Source: Polaromonas sp.
GTDB lineage: Bacteria; Pseudomonadota; Gammaproteobacteria; Burkholderiales; Burkholderiaceae_C
Length of the DNA: 64,000 bases
Assembly: GCF_016185115.1 (NCBI RefSeq)
Contig: NZ_JACPOF010000029.1
Span: forward strand, 374,530-438,529
Reading direction: 5' to 3'
Shown: one piece after another, positions 39,684 to 49,521 of the stretch
Position numbering within the stretch: the stretch's first letter is position 1
How the letters are laid out: each line of letters starts with the position of its first letter
Position numbers and translations under genes: made by a program
Notes under the pieces: generated by a model
What the model saw: the letters and a program-made list of their open reading frames with translations, nothing else
Database searches by the model: none
What the model was told of the DNA's origin: nothing

Positions 39684-39785
39684 CTCCCACGGTCGTGCAC
39701 TTCGTGTCACTCCCTGCCCCCCGAGGGGGCCGCCAGCCTGCGGCCCGGCAAAGCCGGTTCCGCGGCTCGGACTTGCTTTAGGGCT
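39684..39785 (+). repeat. Dispersed double-hairpin repeat, family 2, copy B
   Basis: Starts CTCCCACGGTCGTGCAC directly after the lysS TAG and contains the CCCCCCGAGGGGG hairpin and CGGC-AAA-GCCG hairpin. It is more diverged toward its end (CGGACTTGCTTTA) than copies A and C. It ends about 8 bp before the next gene's ATG. Confidence 0.8.
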
Positions 39786-39792
39786 TCGTTGG

Positions 39793-40308
39793 ATGACTGT
39801 TCTCAAATACCTCACCGCCTACCCCGCCAGCCTGCAGCAACAGGTGCAGCAACTGCTGGACCAGGGCAGGCTGGGCGAGATGCTGCTCAAAAAGTACCCG
39901 CAAGCGCATGGCGTGCGCACGGACAAGGCGCTCTACGACTACGTGATGGCGCTGAAAAGCGACTACCTGCGCAGCTCGGAGCCGCTGTCGAAAGTGGCTT
40001 TTGACAGCAAGCTGCATGTGATCGCCCATGCGCTGGGCACGCACACCACCGTCTCGCGGGTGCAGGGGAACAAGCTCAAGGCCAAGCGTGAGATCCGGGT
40101 GGCGACGCTGTTCCGGGAAGGGCCGGAAGAGTTCTTGCGGATGATTGCGGTGCATGAACTGGCCCACATCAAGGAGAGGGCCCACGACAAGGCTTTCTAC
40201 CAGCTGTGCGCGCACATGGAGCCCAACTACCACCAGTACGAGTTCGACCTGCGTGTTTACCTGACGCACCTGGATGTGGCGGGCAAGCTGGCCTGGCCGT
40301 CGCCCTGA
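39793..40308 (+). CDS. YgjP-like M48-type metal-dependent hydrolase
   Basis: A 171-residue protein of the YgjP/DUF45 family. A zinc-protease-like motif HELAHIKERAHDKAF (about residues 118-132) has HExxH and a downstream His. No signal peptide or membrane helix is seen. Its physiological substrate is not known. The upstream repeat occupies the position of its leader, and no clear ribosome-binding site is visible. Confidence 0.8.
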   Translation: MTVLKYLTAYPASLQQQVQQLLDQGRLGEMLLKKYPQAHGVRTDKALYDYVMALKSDYLRSSEPLSKVAFDSKLHVIAHALGTHTTVSRVQGNKLKAKREIRVATLFREGPEEFLRMIAVHELAHIKERAHDKAFYQLCAHMEPNYHQYEFDLRVYLTHLDVAGKLAWPSP

Positions 40309-40332
40309 ACGCACTCAGGAAGCACCTAAAGG

Positions 40333-40511
40333 GTTAAAAAAGGTCGAAAGTTAATATACAAGTTAACAATTTAACCCAAAGTTAACTTCCATATTAACTT
40401 TTCAGGATTTTGGCGTGTTCAAGGCTCAAAAATCCGCCCAAAATAGCCAAAAAAGGCTATTTTCAGGCATAAAATCGGCTGCAAGCCAATAAATACGCAC
40501 GTGAGCAGCTA
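40333..40511 (-). repeat. Dispersed intergenic repeat, family 1, copy 2, with TTAAC cluster
   Basis: The block at 40450-40511 is the inverted counterpart of 1638-1702. Next to it, six TTAA/TTAAC motifs lie between 40333 and 40398, the last five at 8-12-bp spacings. Three similar motifs flank copy 1. The 263-bp gap between the convergent YgjP-like gene and nagZ holds nothing else that I recognise. Confidence 0.75.
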
Positions 40512-40571
40512 CTGAATTAATAGCAGATTGGACCCATAAACGTCAACCAACCCACCCCAGTTCAGCCCAAT

Positions 40572-41630
40572 TCACGGCAGCAAACCCATCGCGTGCATAT
40601 AGGCGGGCTGCAGCATCAGGCTGTCCCAATCCTGGCCGGGCGTGGTGGGCAGCAGGTCAAGGCGGCGCATTTCACTGGACTCCAGCGCCTCCCAGTGGCC
40701 CTTGAGCAGTGATTCGGCCATGCCGTCCAGCAGTTCATCCACCGCTTTCCCATCACCTACGGACTGGTTGCAGAGCAGCACCATGTCGCAGCCGGCGTTG
40801 AGCGCGGTCACTGCCGCCTGGGTGTAGCTGACTTCCTTGCCGTCGATGATGCGGGCGCCGGCCATGCTGAGGTCGTCGCTGAAAATCGCGCCGCCAAAAC
40901 CCAGCTGGCCGCGCAGGATAAAGGTCAACCACTGCTCGGAGAAACCGGCCGGGCGGCTGTCGACCTTGGGGTAGATCACGTGTGCGGGCATCACGCTGGT
41001 CAGCGTGGTGTTCAGCCACTCATACGGCGCGGCATCGTCGGCCAGGATGGCTTTCAGGCTGCGTTTGTCAACCGGGATGTCGGTGTGTGAGTCGGCCTTC
41101 ACAAAACCGTGGCCAGGGAAGTGTTTGCCGCAGTTGGTCATGCCCGCCTGCAGCAGGCCGTGCATGAGGCTTTTGGCGAGGATGCTGACAACGCGCGGGT
41201 CGCGGCCAAAGGCGCGGTCGCCTATGACTGAGCTTTCGCCGTAGTCCAGATCAAGCACGGGCGTGAAGCTGAAATCGACACCGCAAGAGCGGAGCTCGGC
41301 CGCCAGCACATAACCACAAGCGGTCGCCGCATTGGTGGCGGCCATCTGGTCTTTCATCCACAGCTCGCCTAAAGCGCGCATGGGCGGCAGATGCGTGAAG
41401 CCGTCATTGCGAAAGCGCTGCACGCGGCCCCCTTCGTGGTCAACACAGATGAGCAGGTCCTTGCGTATGCCCTTGATCTCGGCGCACAGCGCGGTGAGCT
41501 GGCGGCGGTTTTCCCAGTTGCGGCCAAACAAAATGATGCCGCCGGTGAGCGGGTTCTTCAGGCGCTTGCGGTCGGTCTTGCTGAGTTCAAGGCCGGCGAT
41601 GTCGATAATGAGGGGGGCGTGCTGGGTCAT
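40572..41630 (-). CDS. nagZ: Beta-N-acetylhexosaminidase
   Basis: Cytosolic glycoside hydrolase family 3 enzyme that removes GlcNAc from anhydromuropeptides during wall recycling. It has 352 residues with the KHFPGHG loop and catalytic His (about 175), and the nucleophile Asp in SDDLSMAGA (about 245). Last gene of the rnc-era-recO-pdxJ-acpS-nagZ series, 35 bp after acpS. Confidence 0.95.
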   Translation of the reverse strand: MTQHAPLIIDIAGLELSKTDRKRLKNPLTGGIILFGRNWENRRQLTALCAEIKGIRKDLLICVDHEGGRVQRFRNDGFTHLPPMRALGELWMKDQMAATNAATACGYVLAAELRSCGVDFSFTPVLDLDYGESSVIGDRAFGRDPRVVSILAKSLMHGLLQAGMTNCGKHFPGHGFVKADSHTDIPVDKRSLKAILADDAAPYEWLNTTLTSVMPAHVIYPKVDSRPAGFSEQWLTFILRGQLGFGGAIFSDDLSMAGARIIDGKEVSYTQAAVTALNAGCDMVLLCNQSVGDGKAVDELLDGMAESLLKGHWEALESSEMRRLDLLPTTPGQDWDSLMLQPAYMHAMGLLP

Positions 41631-41665
41631 GGGTGTTTGCGAATGTCCGGGTACAAAGGTAAAAG

Positions 41666-42064
41666 TCAGGGAACGTTTTTCTCTACTACAACAAAGCTGG
41701 CGGCGTAATCGGTCTCGTCGGTCACGCTCACATGGGCGCTGAGCCGGCGCTCTTCAAACCAGGCCTTGAGCGCACCGTGCAACACAATTTCGGGCTTGCC
41801 GCTGGGCGCCTTGGCGATCTCGCAGGTGCGCCAGGTCATGGGCATGCGCATGCCGGTGCCTATGGCCTTGCTGAAGGCTTCCTTGGCTGAAAAGCGCGTG
41901 GCCAGGTAGCTGACACCCCGATCCGGCCAGCGCGCGCTGCGGGCCTTCCAGGTGGCGAGTTCGCCGTCACTCAATATTTTTTTGGCAAAGCGTTCGCCAT
42001 GGCGGTTCAGGCTGTCGCGGATGCGGCGTATGTCGCAAATGTCCGTGCCTATCCCGTAAATCAC
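41666..42064 (-). CDS. acpS: Holo-[acyl-carrier-protein] synthase
   Basis: Transfers 4'-phosphopantetheine from CoA to the serine of AcpP. I use GTG 42064 ([15 protein letters not shown]), giving 132 residues, close to the normal 126-130. The Mg-binding Asp is in GTDICDI and the second motif is [13 protein letters not shown]. The upstream 210 bp consist of repeats, which have displaced the usual close spacing to pdxJ. No strong ribosome-binding site is visible. Confidence 0.93.
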   Translation of the reverse strand: MIYGIGTDICDIRRIRDSLNRHGERFAKKILSDGELATWKARSARWPDRGVSYLATRFSAKEAFSKAIGTGMRMPMTWRTCEIAKAPSGKPEIVLHGALKAWFEERRLSAHVSVTDETDYAASFVVVEKNVP

Positions 42065-42089
42065 TTGGATATGGCCCCCACGCAGGTTT

Positions 42090-42175
42090 TTGGGGTCAGA
42101 GCCCAAATTCGCCAAACCTGTGGCAAGCCACAGTAGCAGTGCAAGCACTGCTGCGAAATTGGTGTCTGACCCCAA
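42090..42175. repeat. REP-like palindromic element before acpS
   Basis: Outer imperfect arms TTGGGGTCAGA... (42090-42111) and its complement (42154-42175), 22 bp with three mismatches. They enclose two perfect hairpins, CTGTGGC-AA-GCCACAG (42118-42133) and AGCAGTGC-AA-GCACTGCT (42135-42152). It lies 25 bp upstream of the acpS start. Confidence 0.75.
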
Positions 42176-42178
42176 TAA

Positions 42179-42250
42179 CCTGCTGCCCCCCGAGGGGGCC
42201 GCTGCGCCTGCGGCCTGGCAAAGCCAGTTCCGCGGCCCCTGCTTGCAAAG
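42179..42250 (+). repeat. Dispersed double-hairpin repeat, family 2, copy C (truncated 5' end)
   Basis: Begins within the CTGCCCCCCGAGG hairpin and continues through GCGGCCTGGCAAAGCCAG to GCTTGCAAAGAA. The CCCCCACGG start seen in other copies is missing or replaced by the adjacent palindromic element. It is antisense to the acpS/pdxJ transcript. Confidence 0.8.
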
Positions 42251-42275
42251 AAAATTTTTATCTTTGTAAAAGTCA

Positions 42276-43070
42276 TCAAGTTGAAAACGCCTGGTTGATG
42301 CAGCGCAGATAGTCTTTCACTGTGGCCTCGTAACCCAACTCCAGCGCATCGGCAATCAGCGCGTGGCCGATGGAGACTTCCTGCACCTGCGGCACCGCGC
42401 GCAAAAAATCGGTCAGGTTGTCGCGGTTCAGGTCATGGCCGGCATTGACGTCCAAACCGGCGGCGGCAGCAGCCTTGCCTGCTTCGGTAAACAGCGCCAG
42501 CACCTTCGCCTGGTCCGGCGTGCCCCAGGCGCGGGCGTAACTCTCGGTGTAAAACTCGACGCGGTCAGCGCCAACGGCCCTGGCGGCCGCCATGGCGCCG
42601 GCGTCCGGGTCCATGAACAGGCTGACGCGCACGCCACGCGACTGCACCTCCCTGATCAGCGGCTTCAGGCGTTCGGCATCTAGAGGAAAGCTCCAGCCGT
42701 GGTCGCTGGTGAACTGGTCTTCACTGTCGGGCACAAAAGTGACCTGGTGCAGCGGCAGGCCGCGCGCCGACAGGTCATGCGCAATCCTCATCAGGTTCTG
42801 CAACGGATTACCCTCGACATTGAACTCGCGGCCGGGCCACTCTTTCATCATGGCGGCAATCTCGAATACGTCGTCGTCGCGGATATGGCGCTGGTCGGGC
42901 CGGGGGTGAACGGTGATGCCGCTCGCACCAGCCTCAAGGCAGAGGCGCGCCGCACGCACGACATCGGGAACGCCCAGGTGCCGGGTGTTGCGCAGCAGCG
43001 CAACCTTGTTGACGTTGACGGAGAGCGCGGTCTTGCCGCTGGGGTGAAAGGGGTGCTGGTCTGCGGTCAT
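42276..43070 (-). CDS. pdxJ: Pyridoxine 5'-phosphate synthase
   Basis: Ring-closing step of de novo vitamin B6 synthesis, a 264-residue TIM barrel. The start is ATG 43070 ([23 protein letters not shown]...), rejecting the longer track form. [25 protein letters not shown] and the C-terminal [13 protein letters not shown] are the family motifs. It follows recO after 11 bp. Confidence 0.96.
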   Translation of the reverse strand: MTADQHPFHPSGKTALSVNVNKVALLRNTRHLGVPDVVRAARLCLEAGASGITVHPRPDQRHIRDDDVFEIAAMMKEWPGREFNVEGNPLQNLMRIAHDLSARGLPLHQVTFVPDSEDQFTSDHGWSFPLDAERLKPLIREVQSRGVRVSLFMDPDAGAMAAARAVGADRVEFYTESYARAWGTPDQAKVLALFTEAGKAAAAAGLDVNAGHDLNRDNLTDFLRAVPQVQEVSIGHALIADALELGYEATVKDYLRCINQAFST

Positions 43071-43081
43071 GGCCTGGGGGT

Positions 43082-43831
43082 TTAGAAAGCCTGCAATTCG
43101 CGCATCATCTGGCGGGTTTTCAGTATCTTCACATCGCAATGGTAGTGCAGCAGGCTTCGCAACTGGCTCTTGAGCTCGGGCAGGTGGTTGACGCAGGCGT
43201 GCATGGTGTCGGCAAAGGGCGCATCGCCGTCCAGCGCCTGCTGCAGCGCCAGCCATTGCGCACCTTTGAGCGAGGCGCGGTCATCGTCATGTGCCTCACG
43301 CAGTCCGGCCTCCGCCAGCAGCACGTAGGGCGCATCGGGGTCCAGCTCCGACAGCGTGGCCGTCTGCGCATCGAGTGATGGCAGCAGCCCGATGTCGCGC
43401 AGCAGGCGCAACTCAAACGCCCGCAACGCCACCTGCAGCGTGTCATTGCTCTGGCTGGCGATCAGTTGAACCGTGGCCGCATAGGCATCAAACAGTACCG
43501 GGTGCGCATCTTCACGCGCCAGCAGCCGCATCAGCAACTCGTTGAGGTAATAACCCGACAGCAGGGCATCGCCGGTGGGCATGACATGACCGCCCTGCCA
43601 CTCGGCGCTTTTGAGGGTACGGATTTCGGCATCGCCACCAAAGGAAACATGCAGCGGCTGCAGCGGCAGGAGGATGGGCCGGAAACTGGAACTGGGCTTT
43701 TTCGCACCGCGCGCCACCAGCGCCACCCGCCCGTGCGTGCGGGTGAAGACTTCCAGGATCAGGCTGGACTCGCTCCAGTCGTAGCGGTGCAATACGTAAG
43801 CAGGTTCGTCAGAAATACGTTTGGTGGCCAT
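43082..43831 (-). CDS. recO: DNA repair protein RecO
   Basis: Mediator that loads RecA on SSB-coated DNA in the RecFOR pathway. It has 249 residues from ATG 43831 ([19 protein letters not shown]); the OB fold comes first (about 1-85), then the helical domain. The track's GTG at 43846 is possible but less likely. A family 2 repeat separates it from era. Confidence 0.92.
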   Translation of the reverse strand: MATKRISDEPAYVLHRYDWSESSLILEVFTRTHGRVALVARGAKKPSSSFRPILLPLQPLHVSFGGDAEIRTLKSAEWQGGHVMPTGDALLSGYYLNELLMRLLAREDAHPVLFDAYAATVQLIASQSNDTLQVALRAFELRLLRDIGLLPSLDAQTATLSELDPDAPYVLLAEAGLREAHDDDRASLKGAQWLALQQALDGDAPFADTMHACVNHLPELKSQLRSLLHYHCDVKILKTRQMMRELQAF

Positions 43832-43863
43832 AAGGTTCACCGTCACCCAACGAAGCGGGGCTT

Positions 43864-43960
43864 TCGCAAGCCAGGGCCGCGGAACTGGCTTTGCCAGGCC
43901 GCAGGCGCAGCGGCCCCCTCGGGGGGCAGGGAGCTACACGCAGTGAGCGACCGTGGGGGC
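43864..43960 (-). repeat. Dispersed double-hairpin repeat, family 2, copy D
   Basis: Read on the minus strand it begins CCCCCACGGTCGCTCAC just after the era TAG stop and contains both hairpins (GCCCCCCGAGGGGGC and CTGGC-AAA-GCCAG), ending near GCTTGCG. As with copies A and B, it is placed at the upstream gene's TAG stop and in the same orientation. Confidence 0.85.
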
Positions 43961-43961
43961 A

Positions 43962-44996
43962 CTATTCGTAGCCGAATGTCTTCACTCTGGCTTCATCATC
44001 AGCCCAGCCAGACCTGACCTTGACCCAGATTTCCAGGAACACCTTGCCGCCGGTGAGCGTTTCGAGTTCATGCCGAGCCTCCGTGCCTATGCGTTTAAGC
44101 TTTTCACCCTTCTCGCCAATGATCATGCCCTTGTGGCCGTCGCGCTCGACGACGATGGTGGCAGCCACCTTGCGAAGGTTGCCCTCTTCCTCGTACTTGT
44201 CGATGATGACGGTCGAGGTGTAGGGCAGCTCGTCGCCGGTCAGGCGGAACAGCTTTTCGCGGATGATCTCGGCCGCCATGAAGCGGTCGCTGCGGTCGGT
44301 CAGCTCCTCTGCGCCGTACATCCAAGGCTGCATGGGCAGGTATTTCTCGCAGATGCCGAACAGCCGGTCCACGTCTTTCGCGTTGTTGGCCGACATCGGC
44401 ACGAACTCGGCAAAATTGTGGCGCTCCTGCATGTCGCGCAGCCAGGGGGCGATTTCGGCGCGGCGGTGTATCAGGTCAAACTTGTTGGCCAGCAGGATGG
44501 CCGGTGTTTTTTCGGGCAGCAGGGCCAGGACCTTGGCATCGGCCAGGTTGAACTGCCCGGCCTCGACGACAAACACAATCAGGTCCACGTCATTGACGGT
44601 GCCGACGACCGTGCGGTTCAGCGAGCGGTTCAGGGCATTGCCGTGGCGGGTCTGGAAGCCCGGGGTGTCGACAAATACAAACTGGGTCTCCTTCACCGTC
44701 CGCATGCCGGTGATGCGGTGGCGCGTCGTCTGCGCCTTGCGTGAGGTGATGCTGATCTTCTGGCCGACCAGCGCGTTGAGCAGCGTGGATTTACCGACGT
44801 TGGGCTTGCCGACAATGGCGATCAGGCCGCAGCGCTGGGACTCAACAGGCGGCGCATCGGCGGCCGGGGTGGTGCTGGTGCGCACTGAAAACGCCTTGGC
44901 CAGCATCTCGTCAAGCGACTGCTCCTGCACGGGCGGACTTTCAGCCGGCTCGTTGGGTGTCTGATCGGCTGAAGGTTTTTTGGGTGCGCTGGTCAT
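43962..44996 (-). CDS. era: GTPase Era
   Basis: Ribosome-assembly GTPase acting on the 3' end of 16S rRNA. It has 344 residues: a non-conserved N-terminal extension of about 50 residues, then the G domain with GKPNVGKST (G1), DTPGF (G3) and NKFD (G4), and a C-terminal KH domain ([11 protein letters not shown]...). It lies downstream of rnc, the standard pairing. Confidence 0.97.
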   Translation of the reverse strand: MTSAPKKPSADQTPNEPAESPPVQEQSLDEMLAKAFSVRTSTTPAADAPPVESQRCGLIAIVGKPNVGKSTLLNALVGQKISITSRKAQTTRHRITGMRTVKETQFVFVDTPGFQTRHGNALNRSLNRTVVGTVNDVDLIVFVVEAGQFNLADAKVLALLPEKTPAILLANKFDLIHRRAEIAPWLRDMQERHNFAEFVPMSANNAKDVDRLFGICEKYLPMQPWMYGAEELTDRSDRFMAAEIIREKLFRLTGDELPYTSTVIIDKYEEEGNLRKVAATIVVERDGHKGMIIGEKGEKLKRIGTEARHELETLTGGKVFLEIWVKVRSGWADDEARVKTFGYE

Positions 44997-45061
44997 GGTC
45001 TCAAAGGTCCGGCTAAGTCTGGTGATGGCTGGGCGACTGCCTGGTGTGGGCTGTCGCCAGA

Positions 45062-45763
45062 TCAGGCATCAAGGGTTTTAACAAAAGCCAGCATGGCTGC
45101 CGCAGCCGCCTGCTCACCCGCGCGGCGCGAACCGCCTATGCCGCGCTCTGCACGGCGGTATTCGACAATTTCGCACTCAACGTCAAAGGTCTGCTTGTGC
45201 GCCGCACCCTGGGTGCCGACCACTCTATATATAGGCAGGTTCATCTTGCGCCCCTGCAGCCATTCCTGCAACTCGGTCTTGGGGTCCTTGCCTATGGCCT
45301 GCATCTGCGCGTTGATCTCGACATCCTTGAACAGGCGGCGAACCAGCTGTGACGCCACTTCAAACCCTGCGTCCAGATAAATGGCACCCAGTACGGCCTC
45401 CAGCGCATCGGCCAGTATCGATGGCCGCTTCTGGCCGCCTGATTTGGCTTCACCCTCACCCAGGCGCAGCAGGTCGGGCAGGCCCAGTTCTACAGCCACT
45501 TTGTGCAGCGTGTCCTGCTTGACGAGGTTGGCGCGCACCCGGGACAGGTCGCCCTCGGGCAGCTCGCTCAGGCCTTCGTACAGCAGGGCCGCCACCGCAA
45601 GATTGAGGACAGAATCGCCCAGAAACTCCAGGCGTTCGTTGTGGTCGGACGAAAAGCTGCGATGCGTCAGCGCCTGCACCAGCAGCCGTGGATTCGAGAA
45701 ATCATGCTGAAGCCGTTTTTGCAACGACTGCAGATGGGGACTCAGTGACGCACTACCTTGCAC
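45062..45763 (-). CDS. rnc: Ribonuclease III
   Basis: Cleaves double-stranded RNA in rRNA and mRNA processing. It has 233 residues with the RNase III signature [11 protein letters not shown] (about 43) and a C-terminal double-stranded RNA-binding domain. The start is GTG 45763, directly after the TAA of the DUF4845 gene, so translation is probably coupled. Confidence 0.96.
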   Translation of the reverse strand: MQGSASLSPHLQSLQKRLQHDFSNPRLLVQALTHRSFSSDHNERLEFLGDSVLNLAVAALLYEGLSELPEGDLSRVRANLVKQDTLHKVAVELGLPDLLRLGEGEAKSGGQKRPSILADALEAVLGAIYLDAGFEVASQLVRRLFKDVEINAQMQAIGKDPKTELQEWLQGRKMNLPIYRVVGTQGAAHKQTFDVECEIVEYRRAERGIGGSRRAGEQAAAAAMLAFVKTLDA

Positions 45764-46108
45764 TTATTTGGACTTGCCGGCGTACTTGATCAGCAGGTAG
45801 GCGGGGCCGCCAATGTGGATTTCCTTGTTGTACGCAAAAGACGCGATGATCTTGTCGCCGTCCTTGGTCACTTCAAGGTCCTTGCCGCTGATGGATTTGA
45901 TGTCATCGATCTGCGCAATCTTGTCGAAAATGGTGCGCACTTCGGCCACGGACTTTCCGTCAGCCGCAGCCTTGCTGGCGGCTTTGGTGATGGTCTGGAA
46001 CTCCGTCATGGTCGGGAAGGCCTGGGCAGCAATGACGCCGATAAAGGCAAACACGCCCACCACGAACAGCACACCGATGAATGAAATACCAAGTTGTTTG
46101 TTTTTCAT
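45764..46108 (-). CDS. DUF4845 single-pass membrane protein
   Basis: A 114-residue protein from ATG 46108, with a good AGGAGA box. One N-terminal membrane helix (ISFIGVLFVVGVFAFIGVIAA, about 8-28) recalls a pilin-like leader, followed by a small periplasmic domain. It lies between lepB and rnc throughout Burkholderiales; function unknown. Confidence 0.85.
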   Translation of the reverse strand: MKNKQLGISFIGVLFVVGVFAFIGVIAAQAFPTMTEFQTITKAASKAAADGKSVAEVRTIFDKIAQIDDIKSISGKDLEVTKDGDKIIASFAYNKEIHIGGPAYLLIKYAGKSK

Positions 46109-46183
46109 GTATTTCTCCTGCTTAAGCCCCAACCCCAAACTGCAGCAGGCCCCAGCCACCGACCGGCCGCAGGCCTGAATGCA

Positions 46184-47161
46184 TCAATTAAAAGCGCCTA
46201 TGCGCTTGAGGTTACCGAAATTCATCCAGACAAAAAAGGCTTTGCCTACGATGTTTTTCTCCGGCACAAACCCCCAGTAGCGCGAATCAAGCGAATTATC
46301 GCGGTTGTCGCCCATCATGAAGTAGTGCCCTTCGGGAACTTTGCAAACCACGCCCTCGCTACTGTAACGGCAATTCTGCTTGAACGGAAAGTCCTCGGCA
46401 CCCGGAATAAAGGCAGGACGGTCGTCATCATTGAGAATGCGGTAGGGCTTGCCGCCGTTGACTTCCTGGAACTGCCTGGCGTAGCGCATGGAGTCTTCGT
46501 CAAAAAAATCCGGCAGCGCAGTCTTGGCCAAAGGCTTGCCATTGACAGTCAGTTTCTTATTGAGATAGGCCACCTCGTCACCAGGCACACCCACCACACG
46601 CTTGATGTAGTCGAGGCTGGGTTTGGGCGGGTAACGGAACACCATGACATCCCCGCGCTGCGGGCTGTTGTTGTCCAGTATCTTGGTATTGATCACCGGC
46701 AGGCGCACACCGTAATGGAATTTATTGACCAGTATCAGGTCATTGATAAGCAGCGTCGGGATCATGGAGCCCGAAGGAATCTTGAAGGGCTCGAACAAAA
46801 ACGAGCGCAGCAGGAAAACCACCACGATCACCGGAAACAGGCCGGCGGTCCAGTCCAGCCACCAAGGTTGCATGATGAGGCGGGTGCGTGCCTCGCTGGT
46901 GTTGTCGTCAACCTGCGTAATGCCCTTGCTGGCGAGCTCCGCGCGCCGCGTTGCAGCATTTTCGTCCAGCACCGCGACCGCCTTGCGGCGCTGGGGCAGG
47001 AAGTAAAAACGTTCGGCTACCCAATAGAGGCCGGTGACGACCGTGGCGACGAACAGCAGGAGCGAGAAGTTGCCCTCCACCACACCAAAATACCAGAGCG
47101 CACCGTAGCCGACAAACATGGCCAGCACGACGGCTGTGATTGAACCCATCAGATTACGCAT
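46184..47161 (-). CDS. lepB: Signal peptidase I
   Basis: Inner-membrane serine protease that removes Sec/Tat signal peptides. It has 325 residues with N-terminal membrane segments (about 5-25, 33-50 and 108-125), the catalytic Ser in PSGSMIPTL (about 132), and the Lys and box D in KRVVGVPGD (about 190). GDNRDNSLDSRYWGFVP is box E. Its ATG overlaps the lepA stop by one base (TAATG). Confidence 0.97.
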   Translation of the reverse strand: MRNLMGSITAVVLAMFVGYGALWYFGVVEGNFSLLLFVATVVTGLYWVAERFYFLPQRRKAVAVLDENAATRRAELASKGITQVDDNTSEARTRLIMQPWWLDWTAGLFPVIVVVFLLRSFLFEPFKIPSGSMIPTLLINDLILVNKFHYGVRLPVINTKILDNNSPQRGDVMVFRYPPKPSLDYIKRVVGVPGDEVAYLNKKLTVNGKPLAKTALPDFFDEDSMRYARQFQEVNGGKPYRILNDDDRPAFIPGAEDFPFKQNCRYSSEGVVCKVPEGHYFMMGDNRDNSLDSRYWGFVPEKNIVGKAFFVWMNFGNLKRIGAFN

Positions 47162-48972
47162 TAGTCTTCTACCTGCAAGATGGCGAGGAAGGCCTCCTGG
47201 GGCACTTCAACCGAGCCGATTTGTTTCATGCGCTTTTTACCCGCTTTTTGTTTTTCAAGGAGCTTGCGCTTGCGGGAAATATCACCGCCGTAACACTTGG
47301 CAATCACGTTCTTGCGCAGTGCCTTGATTGTCTCACGCGCAATGATGTTGGCACCGATGGCCGCCTGTATGGCCACGTCGAACTGCTGGCGGGAAATGAT
47401 CTCGCGCATTTTGGCAACGACTGCACGGCCGCGATAGGCGGACTGGCTGCGGTGGACGATGATTGAGAGCGCGTCAACCTTCTCACCATTGAGCAGGATG
47501 TCCACCTTGACCACGTCGGACGCCCGGAACTCCTTGAAGGTGTAGTCCATCGAGGCATAGCCGCGAGACACTGATTTCAGCTTGTCGAAGAAATCGAGCA
47601 CGATCTCGCCCAGCGGCATCTCATAGGTGAGCATGACCTGCTTGCCGTGATAAGCCATGTTGAGTTGCACGCCGCGCTTCTGGTTGGCCAGCGTCATCAC
47701 GGCACCCACATAGTCCTGAGGCATGTAAAGGTGCACGGTCACGATGGGCTCACGGATCTCACTGACTTTACCGGCGTCGGGAATCTTGGACGGGTTTTCG
47801 ACCATGATGGTCTCGCCGTCGGACCTGAGGACTTCATACACCACGCTCGGGGCCGTGGTAATCAGGTCCTGGTCGAATTCGCGTTCCAGCCGCTCCTGCA
47901 CGATTTCCATGTGCAGCAGGCCCAGGAAACCGCAGCGGAAGCCAAAGCCCAGCGCCTCGCTGACCTCGGGTTCGTAGTGCAGGGAAGCATCGTTGAGCTT
48001 GAGCTTTTCAAGTGCATCACGAAGCGACTCGTATTCGCTGGCCTCTGATGGATACAGACCGGCAAAAACCGCAGGCTGGATTTCCTTGAAGCCGGGAAGC
48101 GCCTCGGTCGCGGTGAAGGATGCGCCACCAGTGCCCGGCTTGATCAGGGTGATGGTGTCGCCAACGCGTGCGGCCTGGAGTTCCTTGATGCCGGCGATCA
48201 CAAAACCGACTTCGCCGGTTTCGAGTGCAGGACGCGGCTCGGTATGCGGCGTGAATACGCCCAATTGCTCGGCGTTGTACATCGCCTCGCTCGCCATCAG
48301 CTTGATGCGGTCACCCTTGGCGAGCCGCCCGTCCACCACACGCACCAGCATGACCACCCCAACGTAGGCGTCATACCAGCTGTCGATGATCATCGCCCGC
48401 AGCGCACCTGAAGGATTGCCTTTGGGAGGCGGAATCCTGGCGACCACCGCCTCCAGAATTTCATCGATCCCCATGCCGGTCTTCGCGCTGCAGGGAATCG
48501 CGTCCGTAGCGTCAATGCCGATGACTTCTTCTATTTCCTGTTTGGCGTTCTCGGGATCAGCCTGCGGCAAATCCATCTTGTTGAGCACCGGTACGACCTC
48601 GACGCCGAGATCGAGCGCGGTGTAGCAATTGGCAACTGTCTGCGCTTCAACGCCCTGGCTCGCATCGACAACCAGCAGCGCACCTTCACATGCAGACAAC
48701 GAGCGGCTGACTTCATACGAAAAGTCAACGTGGCCCGGCGTGTCGATGAGATTGAGGTTGTAAACCTGTCCATCAAGTGCCTTGTATTTGAGCGCAGCGG
48801 TCTGCGCCTTGATGGTTATCCCACGCTCTTTTTCAATATCCATCGAGTCGAGCACCTGCGCGCTCATCTCGCGATCCTGCAATCCACCGCATCGTTGTAT
48901 GAGTCGATCTGCGAGCGTCGACTTGCCGTGATCAATGTGCGCAATGATCGAAAAGTTTCTGATGTGATTCAT
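47161..48972 (-). CDS. lepA: Elongation factor 4 (LepA)
   Basis: Ribosome-associated GTPase of 603 residues. The start is ATG 48972 ([23 protein letters not shown]); the TTG one codon earlier is less likely. G1 is [10 protein letters not shown]3 is DTPGHVDF and G4 is NKMD, with the LepA-specific C-terminal domain after domain V. Coupled to lepB. A strong terminator stands 64 bp upstream, so it must have its own promoter close by or depend on readthrough. Confidence 0.97.
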   Translation of the reverse strand: MNHIRNFSIIAHIDHGKSTLADRLIQRCGGLQDREMSAQVLDSMDIEKERGITIKAQTAALKYKALDGQVYNLNLIDTPGHVDFSYEVSRSLSACEGALLVVDASQGVEAQTVANCYTALDLGVEVVPVLNKMDLPQADPENAKQEIEEVIGIDATDAIPCSAKTGMGIDEILEAVVARIPPPKGNPSGALRAMIIDSWYDAYVGVVMLVRVVDGRLAKGDRIKLMASEAMYNAEQLGVFTPHTEPRPALETGEVGFVIAGIKELQAARVGDTITLIKPGTGGASFTATEALPGFKEIQPAVFAGLYPSEASEYESLRDALEKLKLNDASLHYEPEVSEALGFGFRCGFLGLLHMEIVQERLEREFDQDLITTAPSVVYEVLRSDGETIMVENPSKIPDAGKVSEIREPIVTVHLYMPQDYVGAVMTLANQKRGVQLNMAYHGKQVMLTYEMPLGEIVLDFFDKLKSVSRGYASMDYTFKEFRASDVVKVDILLNGEKVDALSIIVHRSQSAYRGRAVVAKMREIISRQQFDVAIQAAIGANIIARETIKALRKNVIAKCYGGDISRKRKLLEKQKAGKKRMKQIGSVEVPQEAFLAILQVED

Positions 48973-49035
48973 CAACGAGAACGCCTAAGTACTTGAAAGT
49001 ATTGCGAAGAAACAGGAGGCCATTCGAGATGGCCA

Positions 49036-49066
49036 TAAAAAAGGGCGCGTCGATTGCGACGCGCCC
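49036..49066 (-). terminator. Strong intrinsic terminator upstream of lepA
   Basis: On the minus strand GGGCGCGTCG-CAAT-CGACGCGCCC is a perfect 10-bp stem followed by TTTTTTA. It stands between the mucD terminator and lepA and does not follow any protein gene directly, so it may end a short leader or small RNA arising in 49070-49450. Confidence 0.85.
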
Positions 49067-49459
49067 TGAACCAACAATCTATGGCAACTGCGATAGTTGG
49101 AAACTTCATTGTAGGCAAAAAGCCGGAAGCCAACAGTCCCAAAATGCCCATATTTTTGTCGTTGCAGCCTAGCAACAAGAAACTTATGCACAACTTATTC
49201 ACAATTTTAGCCTGCTTGGCTCTGGACAACATGTGGGTGATCTGTGAATCAAGCCTGAATAACCTGATTTGAGTGAAGAATGCATTGGGAAGCGACTTTT
49301 ATATATGCAAAAGCCTCGCCAAAGCCCGCCTATTCTAACCAAACCCGCCATTCACGGAGAACAAAAGTCAGCGATTACTAACAAAATAGATTGAAATCAG
49401 GCTGAAAAATCTTTTTCAAAAATTTATTTTGGCGTGCAGTGAAAGCACGTTCGGACGAG
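49067..49459. other. AT-rich intergenic region with a tandem DnaA-box pair
   Basis: About 390 bp without a credible ORF. On the plus strand TTATGCACA (49184-49192) and TTATTCACA (49195-49203) both match the DnaA-box consensus TTATNCACA and are 11 bp apart in direct orientation. A near match on the other strand, TGTGAATCA, lies near 49242. The rest contains short A/T runs and a weak hairpin. No chromosomal-origin genes (dnaA, dnaN, rpmH) are near. Confidence 0.5.
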
Positions 49460-49490
49460 AAAAACCCCCAATTCCTGCAGGTTATGGGGG
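49460..49490 (-). terminator. Intrinsic terminator after mucD
   Basis: Minus strand CCCCCA...TGGGGG with an inner CCTGCAGG palindrome, followed by TTTTTC. It lies 31 bp after the mucD stop and ends the rpoE-rseA-rseB-mucD unit. Confidence 0.8.
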
Positions 49491-49521
49491 CCTGGTTGAA
49501 GCGCAGGAGAGGGAGTGACAT

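Noticed and set aside
46094-47143. 349-codon plus-strand ORF
   Set aside because: Antisense shadow of lepB.
49184-49203. Chromosomal replication origin
   Set aside because: Only two clear DnaA boxes and no dnaA, dnaN, rpmH or gidA nearby; better read as a regulatory DnaA site at most.
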